The notes beneath the pieces were generated by a model. That model was not told the DNA's origin. It worked only from the letters and a program-made list of their open reading frames with translations, and searched no databases. Made by a program: the position numbers and the translations under genes. From contig NZ_FOSW01000010.1 in NCBI RefSeq assembly GCF_900114385.1, forward strand, positions 1 through 64,000: a stretch of DNA of 64,000 nt, written 5' to 3'. This stretch comes from Geodermatophilus ruber. Its GTDB lineage: Bacteria > Actinomycetota > Actinomycetes > Mycobacteriales > Geodermatophilaceae. Shown piece by piece: positions 51,483-60,212 of the stretch. Each line of letters starts with the position of its first letter. The first letter of the stretch is position 1.

Positions 51483-54203
51483 TCATTGAGCGGCCTTGCA
51501 GAGCACCCTGACATCACAGCCTCGGCAGACTATTCCGGGCTTGGGTGTGAACTGCCGCTGGCGCAGACCATGCAGCACCGTGGCCACCTTCTGTTCGGCC
51601 GTGTCGATGGCAGGTGACCCAACGTCGACCGCGTCGCGGGCGCCGCGCTTGAGATCGTGCACGTAGGCCCCTCGCACATCGAGACCCTCGCGGCGGCCCG
51701 CGTCGGCGTATACCTGAAGCTGCAGGTCGTGAGCGCCGGCGTCCCCGGTGGACGTCTTGTAGTCGACGATGGCCAGGCCGGTCGTCACGCCGCCCTCCTG
51801 GTCGAGGATGACGTCCGCCCGCCCGGAGATCACCGCATCGCTGAGGTGCAGCTCGAACGGACGCTCCGTCATCCACACGCGGTGCAGGTCCGACGCGTTG
51901 TCGGCGATGTAGCCGTTCACCAGCCGTCGGGCGGCGTCCTTCATCTCCCGGTGCGCCACCTTGTTGGCGGCCGGCAAGAAGAGCTCCTCGTCGAGGATGC
52001 GGTCAACGTCCGCGGGGTCGGGGGCGCGGCCCGTGGCCTTCGTGTGTTCGGCGATCGTCCGCATGACGTGGTGCACGGCCTTGCCATAGCCGAGTTCCGG
52101 AGCCAGTGTCGGCTGGAAGCCGAGCACGGTGCGCAGCCGGTAGGCCAGTCCGCACAGGTCGTAGGCCGCCAGCTCGCTAAAGGTGACCTGCAGCAGGGCG
52201 GCGCCCTCCGTTGCGGCTGACGTCAGCGTGGGCACGCTGAGCGGTGCGGTCGTGAGGTGGCTGGTCGGGATCTCGTCCCAGTACGGGGACGCCCTCGTGC
52301 TCTTGACGTTCACGCGCTCGTGGCGCGACAACGACAGCCAGTCCCGCGCCCGGGTCATCGCCACGTAGAACAGTCGCCGCTCGTCGGCGTCCGAACCCTC
52401 GTACCGGTCGGCGTCGAAGAGGCCGCGGTCGATCAGCCAGGACCGGGCCTTGCCGGTGCGGCGCGAGGGGAAGCGGTTCTTCGTCAGCGAGGGGACGAAG
52501 ACAACCGGCCATTCGAGGCCCTTGGCGCTGTGCACCGTGGTGAGGTCGACGGCGTCGGTGTCGACGTCCGGCTCGCCGTCGAAGCCCTCGTACTCGCCGT
52601 TGGCGTAGTTGGTGATGTGGATGGCGAGGTTCTTGTAGTACCAGAGGCCGCGGTCCTGGCCGCCGACCTGCTCGCCAGGAGCTGCGTCGTCCGGACGTGC
52701 CCGCCGGCGGACAGACTCGTAGTCGGCGAGCAGGGTCGTGAAGCGGGCAAGCGTGCCGAGCCGGGTGATGGCGTAGGGGTCGTCGTGGTTCCAGTGCTTG
52801 CAGCCGAGCACGTCGACCAGCTCGTAGAAGTCGCGAACGAGGTCGACCCGTCGGGTCTCCTGGTGCACCGCGCCCTTCCACTGTCGAAGAAGACTCCGCA
52901 CCTGTGCGCCGATCGGCTTCGGAAGCGTAAAGGCCATCGCGTAGTCGGCAACCAGGCTGTCTTCGGTGATTGCCTGCGACTGGACGCCCCAGCCTGCAGG
53001 CCGGTAGTCGTGGTCGACCAGCCAGCAGTAGGTCATACCGAGCACTTCGGCTTCGGGCCGGTCGAAGAGGCCGGTGCGGCCGGCCGGCTGGACGGGGACC
53101 CGGGCGTCTTCGAGGGCCTGTAGCAGAGCGGGATAGCTCGTCCGGCTGCGGACCAGGATTGCGATGTCGCGGTAGGCGAGGCCGTTGTCGTGCAGGCGGC
53201 GGATGGCCTCGGCGATCTCGGCGGCCTCGTCTTCCTCCATGTCCTCGACCCACTTGACGAGCTCGACACCGCCGGCCGGTCGGGTGGCCGTCATGACCTT
53301 CGACAGCCGGCCCGCGATCGACTGAGCGAACGCGTCGGCCGTGCTCACGATCGTCGGCCGGCTGCGCCGGTTGGCGGTGATCGAGAAGGTGGCGACGTCG
53401 TCGTAGCGCTGTGCAAACGAGGTGATGTTGCCGACGTCCGATCCTCGCCAGCCGTAGATGGCCTGGTCGTCGTCACCGACGACGACCAGGTTGACGCCGG
53501 GCCCGGTGAGCCGCTCGATCAGCGCCTCTTGGGCCGGGTTAACGTCCTGGTACTCGTCGACGATCAGGTGTCGTAGGTCTGCGAGCACCGTGTCGCGGAC
53601 TGTCGGTCGGTCAAGCTCCGCAACGGCGCGGGCGATCTGCTGGCCGTAGGTCAGCAGCCGGTATTTTTCGAGCGAGGCGTAGTAGCGCTCGAGCACGCTG
53701 CGAAACGGGTCATCGAGCTGGTCCGGGCGCAGGAGCTCGTTCTCGACGACGTCGAGGTTTTCCAGGAACGTGCGGATCGACTTGAAGAGCGTGCCCTCGA
53801 GGTCCTTGATTTGAAGACGCGTGGCTTCGCGGACGAGGAAGGCTGTCAGCTGGTTCTCGTCTAGAACGTCGAAGGTCTCGTAGCGAGGGACGTGTGTCTG
53901 AAGGAGCCGGAAGCAGTAGGCGTGGATGGTGCCGACGTAGAGACCGCCGAGCTGGTCAAGTGCCTGCGGGCCGAGACGTTCGGCTACGCGGGCGCTGATG
54001 CGCTCCTTCAGTGAGGCCGCCGCGCGCTCGGTGAACGTGAAGGCGACGATGCTGCGCGCTGGCACGCCCTCAGCCAGTAGGGCGGCCACTCGCTGAGAGA
54101 CAACCTCCGTCTTACCGGATCCCGCACTCGCGATGATTTGAATGTGCGAGCCGCGGTGCTGAACAGCTGCTAGCGCTTGACCCTGCAAGATCGGCGTCAA
54201 CAT
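51483..54203 (-). CDS. UvrD-like helicase fused to RecB/Cas4-type nuclease with Fe-S cysteines
   Basis: A 906-residue fusion. Walker A ASAGSGKTEVV is at 25-35, motif II VDEYQDVNPAQ at 215-225, GDDDQAIYGWRG follows, and the C-terminal helicase motifs include VDLTTVHSAKGLEWPVVFVPSL and FYVAMTRARDWL. After ~680 residues a PD-(D/E)XK domain has D797 in SGRADVILD and D814/K816 in VDYKTS. Its four cysteines are one in YDLCGLAYRLR and three in VCRGCDVRVLC (893, 896, 902), the AddB/Cas4 iron-sulphur pattern. AAGGGAG precedes the ATG. It is transcribed away from the exonuclease operon across a 231-base control region and probably works with it. Confidence 0.85.
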   Translation of the reverse strand: MLTPILQGQALAAVQHRGSHIQIIASAGSGKTEVVSQRVAALLAEGVPARSIVAFTFTERAAASLKERISARVAERLGPQALDQLGGLYVGTIHAYCFRLLQTHVPRYETFDVLDENQLTAFLVREATRLQIKDLEGTLFKSIRTFLENLDVVENELLRPDQLDDPFRSVLERYYASLEKYRLLTYGQQIARAVAELDRPTVRDTVLADLRHLIVDEYQDVNPAQEALIERLTGPGVNLVVVGDDDQAIYGWRGSDVGNITSFAQRYDDVATFSITANRRSRPTIVSTADAFAQSIAGRLSKVMTATRPAGGVELVKWVEDMEEDEAAEIAEAIRRLHDNGLAYRDIAILVRSRTSYPALLQALEDARVPVQPAGRTGLFDRPEAEVLGMTYCWLVDHDYRPAGWGVQSQAITEDSLVADYAMAFTLPKPIGAQVRSLLRQWKGAVHQETRRVDLVRDFYELVDVLGCKHWNHDDPYAITRLGTLARFTTLLADYESVRRRARPDDAAPGEQVGGQDRGLWYYKNLAIHITNYANGEYEGFDGEPDVDTDAVDLTTVHSAKGLEWPVVFVPSLTKNRFPSRRTGKARSWLIDRGLFDADRYEGSDADERRLFYVAMTRARDWLSLSRHERVNVKSTRASPYWDEIPTSHLTTAPLSVPTLTSAATEGAALLQVTFSELAAYDLCGLAYRLRTVLGFQPTLAPELGYGKAVHHVMRTIAEHTKATGRAPDPADVDRILDEELFLPAANKVAHREMKDAARRLVNGYIADNASDLHRVWMTERPFELHLSDAVISGRADVILDQEGGVTTGLAIVDYKTSTGDAGAHDLQLQVYADAGRREGLDVRGAYVHDLKRGARDAVDVGSPAIDTAEQKVATVLHGLRQRQFTPKPGIVCRGCDVRVLCKAAQ

Positions 54204-54434
54204 AGAGCTCCCTTTCCCCGATAGCCAGTCTCTCTCGTCGTCCGCTCGATGTGCAGAGATCCGTCGTGATTTGGCCAAAAAGGGCCAGTTGTGTCTGGAG
54301 TGCGACTGGCCACAGCTGGGACTGGTGGGACGCAAGAGGCGAGCGAGCAGATCGAGCCACGCCGGTTTCGCATGAGCCCTTTTGTCGGTGCGCCATGGCA
54401 TGGTCCGCTCAGCGGTACGGAGAGCGGGGGACAG
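54204..54434. other. divergent control region of block C
   Basis: No gene is evident. The segment separates the helicase-nuclease gene from the exonuclease/SMC operon. It contains a TGGCC-N6-GGCCA hairpin or operator near its left side. Both flanking genes have good ribosome-binding sites, so promoters on both strands are expected here. Confidence 0.5.
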
Positions 54435-54977
54435 ATGAGCGGGATTGTAGTGGTGGACCAGCCTGTCGAGGACCGGGTGGTTGTCTGGCACGTCAGCGTT
54501 GGCGACGGCTTGGAGTCGACCATGGCGGGCGCCTGGGTGCTGCCTGCAAATGATGAGCGCATTGACGGGCTCTTTGTCGGCCGGCTGTTGGTGACTACAG
54601 ATGCGGCGGCCCACCGCTTCGGCGTGGGGGCGGATCCGGCAGCGCTCGCCGCGGCCATCCAGAAGCAGGTAGATCTGCTCGATGCGGCCTTCGCTGGACA
54701 CCTCGCCACACTGCCGTCGTCCCGTCGGCAGCTCGTCCGACCGAGATGGCCCCGAATCCCTGCCACGTCTACTGAGGCAGTTGCCGGGGACCCGGTTGCC
54801 TCGACGACGTTGACGCTGGCGCGCTGGGTGTCCGACTTGTTGGTCGCATGGAGCGAAGTCGAGAAGCTGCGGCTTGCGCGCTCGTTCCTCGTGACGCCTG
54901 GCGGAGACGAGGCGCGGGCTTACCCGCCCGACTGGCCGGGTGACGCGGCAGGCGCGACGACGGGTGCGGCGGCATGA
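54435..54977 (+). CDS. block C protein 1: unknown
   Basis: A 180-residue protein of unknown family. The N-terminal half is beta-rich (VVVWHVSVGDGLESTMAGAWVL, then GLFVGRLLVTTDAAAHRFG). The C-terminal half is helical (TLTLARWVSDLLVAWSEVEKL). GCGGGGG precedes the ATG. Its stop overlaps the exonuclease start (ATGA). The start of the operon and exact coupling suggest a conserved companion, but no activity can be read from sequence. Confidence 0.65.
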   Translation: MSGIVVVDQPVEDRVVVWHVSVGDGLESTMAGAWVLPANDERIDGLFVGRLLVTTDAAAHRFGVGADPAALAAAIQKQVDLLDAAFAGHLATLPSSRRQLVRPRWPRIPATSTEAVAGDPVASTTLTLARWVSDLLVAWSEVEKLRLARSFLVTPGGDEARAYPPDWPGDAAGATTGAAA

Positions 54978-56260
54978 GCGTCGCCGTCGTCGACCTGGAA
55001 ACCACCGGCGTGTACCCGAGTGTCGACCGCGTCGTGGAGATCGGTGTTGTCCTGCTGGACGAAGCCGGTGGCGTGGAGCACGAGTTCTGCACCGTCGTCG
55101 ACCCGGGCCGGGACGTCGGCGCCACTTCGATCCACGGCATCCGTGCGTCGGACGTCGTCGGTGCGCCCACGTTCACCGAGGTGGCGCCCTACCTGGCTGC
55201 GTTGCTGTCCGGCCGGGTGGTCGTCGCACACAATGCGTTGTTCGACCTGCGCTTCCTTGCCCGTGAGTTCGGCCGTGCTGGTCTGCCGATCGAGCTATCA
55301 CCCGCGCTGTGCACCATGCGGCTCGCCGCGTTCTTCGATCGTTCGATGCGCTCGCTGGCGTCCGTCTGCGAAGCGCTGTCTATCGCGCACGACCACGCGC
55401 ACGCGGCACTTGAGGACGCCCGCGTGACCGCGATGGCCCTCTGCCGCCTGCGCGAGCTGCTCGGTGACGAGGCGCTGACCGATGCCGCTCTGGCGGTGGA
55501 CTTCGATGTCGACGGCAGCTACGTGCGGTCCGGGGGCGTATCCACACGGGAGTGGGCAGCTCTGCTCGCCGAGGTGTCGGTGAGCCGACGACCGTCCATG
55601 GATCCCTGTCGCAGCGTGACCCGCTCCCGAGCGGCGGCGGCCCGTTCGGAGCGAGACGACTACCTGCCTAATCTCGTTTCGGCCTTGCCTGACCTGGCGA
55701 CTGCTCCGCCGACCATGGCGCCGTACCTCGCGGTGCTCGACCAGGTCCTCGAAGACCGCCTGGTGAGCGTCAGCGAAGCCGATCAACTCATCATGCTGGC
55801 CGGGGAGCTCGGCTGCGGGCCGGGCCACGTCGAGGCCGCCCATCGGTTGTACCTCGATGCCCTGGCTACCGTCGCGCTTGCCGACGACGTGGTCACCGAA
55901 GCCGAGCGTCGCGACCTCGACCGGGTCGCCGTTCTGCTGGGGATGCGACCGGACGACGTCGACACAGCCCTGACCATGGTTCGATCCGGTGCGCGGGTGT
56001 CACTTCCGCGCGGTGCGCAGGGCCTCTCGTCCGGCAACACGATCGTTTTCACCGGAGAGATGTCCCGCCCGCGGTCAGCGTTCGTGGACGCCGCCCGCGC
56101 CGCCGGCCTAGAGCCGATGAATGCGGTTTCGGGCAAGACCGATGTGCTCGTGTGCGCTGACCCCGAGTCGCAATCAGGGAAGGCGCGAAAGGCTCGCGCG
56201 CTCGGGGTGCGGGTGATCGGCGAAGCGGCGTTCTGGGAGTCCGTCGGCCGTCTCGGCTGA
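54974..56260 (+). CDS. block C protein 2: DEDDh exonuclease with TerB-like middle and BRCT domain
   Basis: A 428-residue protein. The DnaQ-like exonuclease occupies the first ~170 residues: DLETTG (D7, E9), AHNALFDLRFL and HAALEDARVTA supply the DEDDh residues. The middle ~100 residues (VLDQVLEDRLVSVSEADQLIMLAG to DLDRVAVLLG) resemble a TerB-like helical domain. The end is a BRCT domain (GNTIVFTGEMSRPRSAFVDAA, then GKTDVLVCADPE and ALGVRVIGEAAF). DnaQ-BRCT proteins suggest 3'-5' trimming of DNA or RNA ends with binding to phosphorylated or ligase-like partners. It is coupled to the genes on both sides. Confidence 0.83.
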   Translation: MSVAVVDLETTGVYPSVDRVVEIGVVLLDEAGGVEHEFCTVVDPGRDVGATSIHGIRASDVVGAPTFTEVAPYLAALLSGRVVVAHNALFDLRFLAREFGRAGLPIELSPALCTMRLAAFFDRSMRSLASVCEALSIAHDHAHAALEDARVTAMALCRLRELLGDEALTDAALAVDFDVDGSYVRSGGVSTREWAALLAEVSVSRRPSMDPCRSVTRSRAAAARSERDDYLPNLVSALPDLATAPPTMAPYLAVLDQVLEDRLVSVSEADQLIMLAGELGCGPGHVEAAHRLYLDALATVALADDVVTEAERRDLDRVAVLLGMRPDDVDTALTMVRSGARVSLPRGAQGLSSGNTIVFTGEMSRPRSAFVDAARAAGLEPMNAVSGKTDVLVCADPESQSGKARKARALGVRVIGEAAFWESVGRLG

Positions 56261-56283
56261 CTGCTGAAGGGGAGTAGATCAGC

Positions 56284-58752
56284 GTGTCCACGAGCACGGG
56301 GGACGACGGCCTGCACGAGCGGCTCTCCCAGCGGATAGACCAGTCCACGCTTTCCGAGGCGGCCAAACTCCTGGTCCTCAGCGCTTTCTGGGGCGACGAG
56401 GAGTTTCGGGCGGCTCTCGACGGGGCGGTCCACGGTGATGTTGCCGCGGTTGGCACGGTTGAGCCGGCCGACGTCCCAAAGACCTACCTGACGGCGGTTA
56501 CCGTCACCGGCTTCCGCGGTATTGGACCGCAAACGACCCTCGCGCTGCGGCCCGGACCCGGCCTCACCCTCGTGGTTGGCCGGAACGGATCAGGCAAGTC
56601 GAGCTTCGCCGAGGCCGCCGAGATCGCCTTGACCGGCACTAACGCGCGCTGGCGGGACCGCTCGTCGGTGTGGCGGGAGGGCTGGCGCAACCTGCATCGC
56701 GGCGGCGCGCAGCCGTCGGTGGAAGTGGAACTGCAGGTGGACGGCGAGCCGGGCGCGACCCGGGTGGCCCGGGAATGGGACGGAGAGGACGTCGACGTCT
56801 CCCGCGTGTGGGCCCAGCGACACGGGGCGCGCCGGGAGTACGGCGAGCTCGGCTGGGCTGATGCCCTGACTGCCTACCGACCCTTCCTCTCCTACTCCGA
56901 GTTGGGCTCCGTGCTCGGCCGCCCGTCCGATCTTTACGACGCGCTCTTCCGCATCCTCGGGCTGCAGAAGGTGTCTGACGCGCAAGAGCGACTGCACCGC
57001 GCCTTCACCGATCTGGAGAACCGGCGCAAGGAGTGCGCGGCCGAAGGCAAGGAGTTGTTGGCGGCGTTGCGCGCTGCCGACGACGACCGTGCCCTGCGAG
57101 CGGCCGAGGCGCTCGGCGGACAGGCGCCCGACCTCAATGTCGTGGCCGACGTGCTCCGAGGCGAACAGGCGCCGACCGGCAATTCGGCCGTTCTCAGGGC
57201 ATGGACCGATCTCATCGCTCCGGACCCTGCCGCGGCCCTGCGTGCGGCCGAGGAGCTCGAGGCGGCCGCCGGTGCTGTCCAGGAGCTGTCCGGCGGTGAC
57301 AGTGACCAGGCGCGGCGTCTGGTCGCGCTGCTCGAGCAGGCGGTCGACCATGCCGATCACGCCGCGAGTGCCGACTGCCCGGTGTGCAGTGCGCCTGGGC
57401 GGATCGATGCCACGTGGCGGGCCGCTACCGAGAAGCAGCTGGCGCGGTTGCGTCAGGAAGCCGAAGCTGCTGACCGGGCTCATGCTGCGCTTCGCGGAGC
57501 CCGGGCTGCACTCCACCCGCTTGCGGTCTCGCTGCCGGCCGTGTTGCGCGAGGTGGCACCACCCGACATCGACGGGGCTGCCCTGCACGCACGCTGGACC
57601 GCCTGGACGGCGGCCATTCGAACCGATGACCCGGCGACCGCGATCGCCGCTCTGCGGGATGACACCACAGCCCTTGCAGAGCTGATCAGCGCGGCCTCAG
57701 CGGCGGCCGGTGCGGAACTTCGGCGGCGCCAGGACGCCTGGCAGCCCCTGGCGGAGCGGTTGAGCGCGCACTTGCCGAGGGCCCGCGACGTGTCCGCGCA
57801 GTCGCAGGTTCGCGCAGACGTGAAGTCCGCCCGCGACTGGCTGAAGGGCCAGGCTGACGACCTCCGCGACGAGGGCCTGCGGCCGATCGCTGACCAAGCC
57901 GCCGATGTCTGGCGGCAGCTGCGTCAGGAAAGCAACGTCGACCTGGGGCCCGTTCGGCTGGAGGGCACGAAGACCAGGCGACGGGTTGAGCTCGACGTCA
58001 CTGTCGACGGCGATGCGGGGGCGGCGCTCGGGGTGATGAGCCAAGGAGAGCTGCACGCCCTCGGCCTCGCGCTCTTCCTGCCGCGAGCGATGCTCGACCA
58101 GAGCCCGTTCCGCTTTGTTGTGATCGACGATCCCGTGCAGGCCATGGACCCGTCGAAGGTTGATGGACTCGCCCGCGTGCTCGCCGGGGCCGCGCGCACC
58201 CACCAGGTCGTCGTCTTCACCCACGACGACCGCCTTCCCGACGCCGTCCGCAGGCTTCAGCTACCCGCGACCATTTGGGAGGTCGTCCGTCGGGAACGCA
58301 GCGTTGTCGAGCTGATGCAGTCCGACCACCCCGTCACCCGCTACCTCGATGATGCCCGGGCGGTCGCCCGGACCGAGAGTCTCAACGACGCGGCGAAAAA
58401 ACGGGTGGTCGCCGGCTTCTGTCGCAGTGCGCTAGAGGCGGCGTGTCACGACGTTGTGCGGAGGCGGCGTCTCGGGAGGGGCGACCGGCACTCCGACGTG
58501 GAGGGGGCGCTGGTCCGCGCGACCACGCTGACGGCCGTCACCGCCCTCGCACTCTTCGACGACGCAGGACGGGGCGGTGAGGTGCTGGCGCGCTACAACA
58601 GGCGCCTGGGCTCGTGGGCGGGGGACGTGCATCAGGCATGCAACAAGGGCGTGCACGGAGGGCCAGCTTTCGACGCGGTTGACCTGGTGGAGAAAACACA
58701 AAAGGTGGCCGATTTCCTTCGTGCCATCGATCCGAACGCGGCCACCCCGTGA
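56284..58752 (+). CDS. block C protein 3: Rad50/RecF-like ATPase with zinc hook
   Basis: An 822-residue SMC-like protein. Walker A VVGRNGSGKSSFAEA is at about 97-111. A coiled-coil arm (EERLHRAFTDLENRRKECAAEGKE-like) leads to a CPVC zinc-hook motif near residue 365. The signature motif MSQGELHALGLALFLPR lies near 584 and Walker B FRFVVIDDPVQAMDPSKVDGLA near 612. The C-terminal ~130 residues are extra and helical (HSDVEGALVRATTLTAVTALALF). Rad50-like ATPases with hooks sense and process DNA ends with a partner nuclease; several phage-defence systems use such proteins. The GTG start has GGGGAG upstream and its stop overlaps the next gene (GTGA). Confidence 0.82.
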   Translation: MSTSTGDDGLHERLSQRIDQSTLSEAAKLLVLSAFWGDEEFRAALDGAVHGDVAAVGTVEPADVPKTYLTAVTVTGFRGIGPQTTLALRPGPGLTLVVGRNGSGKSSFAEAAEIALTGTNARWRDRSSVWREGWRNLHRGGAQPSVEVELQVDGEPGATRVAREWDGEDVDVSRVWAQRHGARREYGELGWADALTAYRPFLSYSELGSVLGRPSDLYDALFRILGLQKVSDAQERLHRAFTDLENRRKECAAEGKELLAALRAADDDRALRAAEALGGQAPDLNVVADVLRGEQAPTGNSAVLRAWTDLIAPDPAAALRAAEELEAAAGAVQELSGGDSDQARRLVALLEQAVDHADHAASADCPVCSAPGRIDATWRAATEKQLARLRQEAEAADRAHAALRGARAALHPLAVSLPAVLREVAPPDIDGAALHARWTAWTAAIRTDDPATAIAALRDDTTALAELISAASAAAGAELRRRQDAWQPLAERLSAHLPRARDVSAQSQVRADVKSARDWLKGQADDLRDEGLRPIADQAADVWRQLRQESNVDLGPVRLEGTKTRRRVELDVTVDGDAGAALGVMSQGELHALGLALFLPRAMLDQSPFRFVVIDDPVQAMDPSKVDGLARVLAGAARTHQVVVFTHDDRLPDAVRRLQLPATIWEVVRRERSVVELMQSDHPVTRYLDDARAVARTESLNDAAKKRVVAGFCRSALEAACHDVVRRRRLGRGDRHSDVEGALVRATTLTAVTALALFDDAGRGGEVLARYNRRLGSWAGDVHQACNKGVHGGPAFDAVDLVEKTQKVADFLRAIDPNAATP

Positions 58753-59144
58753 CCGAATCGGAGAATCTCCTTACCCAGGCCGACTTTCTTCTCCTCGCCG
58801 GCGGCGCGGACGCCCGCGGCTGGTGGCCGCGAACTGTCGCCTTCCTCATCCGGGCCGCTCTGGAGCTGGAACTCCAAGCCTTCTGGGACTGCACCGCGCC
58901 GGGCACGGGAGAGGCATCGATGAGGGCGCAGCTGCTTGTGCTCGCGATGTCCTCACCGCCCGGGGCTGAGACGGCGCGGGATGTCGCGGCGACCTGGCAC
59001 GCGCTGAGTCGGGCCTGTCACCACCACCCCTACGAGCTGGCACCGACGGCTGCCGAACTTCGGACGTGGCACACCGCGGTGACCGGGCTTAGCGAAGCAC
59101 TGCAGCTGAACGACACAGTGGCGCAAGGGGAAGCAGCGTCGTGA
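58749..59144 (+). CDS. block C protein 4: HEPN-like helical protein
   Basis: A 131-residue helical protein: LLTQADFLLLAGGADARGWWPRTVAFLIRAALELELQAFW, then RDVAATWHALSRACHHHPYELAPTAAELRTW. The all-helical architecture and long paired helices resemble HEPN-superfamily accessory proteins, though the R-x4-6-H catalytic motif is not obvious. The GTG start overlaps the ATPase stop. A role as regulator or effector of the Rad50-like ATPase is plausible. Confidence 0.58.
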   Translation: MTESENLLTQADFLLLAGGADARGWWPRTVAFLIRAALELELQAFWDCTAPGTGEASMRAQLLVLAMSSPPGAETARDVAATWHALSRACHHHPYELAPTAAELRTWHTAVTGLSEALQLNDTVAQGEAAS

Positions 59145-59166
59145 GGGCGATGACGGGGAGAGCGTC

Positions 59167-60165
59167 ATGAGGTTTCGCCTCAACGGCGTCGACCATGATC
59201 TGGAGGTCGACGGGGTAAGGAACGCCTTGAGGGGTGGCGCGCCGGATGGCATTCAGGACCACTGGGTAGAGGTAGACGGGATCCGCTGGCCCCCGAAACA
59301 CGCACTCTCCGTCGCCGCGGGCATCGATCGCGGAGACTTCACCTCCCGTATGGCATTGCGGCAATTTCAGCGACTTGGTTTCCCAACTAGCCAATGGAGT
59401 GGTGGTCCGGGCAGATCGCGCCCCACCTCATCACCGCATGAGCGCAGCCCAACGGGGTTGTCCAAACGCACGACACCGACTCGCTTGCACGTCGATGCAG
59501 CCGACTCCGCGGCGGCGTTCGCGATGCTGGTGGGGTTCCTGTCCTCCGGGCTGACTGAGTGCATAAGTCAGGCGGAAGCGGCCCTCGACGGAGCGGACGG
59601 AGTAGAAGCTGCCGCGATCGTCGAGCGCTTCGGGATGACCGAGGAGCTGTTGGCGTCAGCGCTTCTCGTCCGTCAACAAGCGGGGCGGCTAAACGACGTA
59701 GTGCACGCGACGACGATCGTCCAACTCCTGCCTACCCTGCTCGAGCCTGGGGAGTGCGTCCGAGTCCGGCCGTCGCTCGGCGCGGGCAACGACTCCAGTA
59801 GGCCATTTGATTTGGAGACTGACCGACGAATCGCCGAGTTCAAGCTTTCCTTTTGGAAGGGCGCCGACGCCATGCGAATGCGCGGTGTCTTCGCTGACCT
59901 CGTCCATCTGGCGATGGATGACTCGGGCCGCCGGGCTCAGCTCTTCGTCGTCGGCGCTCGGCCGATCCACTTTCTCCGAACGGGCTCGTCGTCAGCGGAG
60001 TGGGCACTCGGTCGTTCCTCGCCGCGGCTCCGGGCGCGGTTCGCTGAGCACTTCGGCGATCCATCGATCGCAGTCCGGGACTTTTCAAACGGCCCGGCGT
60101 CGCACGTGGAGCTGATTGACCTGACGCGACTGGTGCCGGTACTCGCTGACGACGTGCACGACTGA
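59167..60165 (+). CDS. block C protein 5: PD-(D/E)XK-like nuclease with defence-type N-terminal module
   Basis: A 332-residue protein. The N-terminal ~75 residues (VRNALRGGAPDGIQDHWVEVDGIRWPPKHALS, then GDFTSRMALRQFQRLGF) match a module seen at the N-termini of many modification-dependent restriction enzymes and other defence nucleases. The C-terminal half has a PD-(D/E)XK-like core: DLETDRRIAEFKLSFWKG around 215-232 provides the acidic pair and lysine, followed by VFADLVHLAM and AQLFVVGARPIHFL. GGGGAGAG precedes the ATG. It is probably the effector or recognition nuclease of block C. Confidence 0.68.
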   Translation: MRFRLNGVDHDLEVDGVRNALRGGAPDGIQDHWVEVDGIRWPPKHALSVAAGIDRGDFTSRMALRQFQRLGFPTSQWSGGPGRSRPTSSPHERSPTGLSKRTTPTRLHVDAADSAAAFAMLVGFLSSGLTECISQAEAALDGADGVEAAAIVERFGMTEELLASALLVRQQAGRLNDVVHATTIVQLLPTLLEPGECVRVRPSLGAGNDSSRPFDLETDRRIAEFKLSFWKGADAMRMRGVFADLVHLAMDDSGRRAQLFVVGARPIHFLRTGSSSAEWALGRSSPRLRARFAEHFGDPSIAVRDFSNGPASHVELIDLTRLVPVLADDVHD

Positions 60166-60212
60166 TGGGGTGACGAGGACGGTCCTCGTTGCGCACTCCG
60201 ACATGAGAGGGA

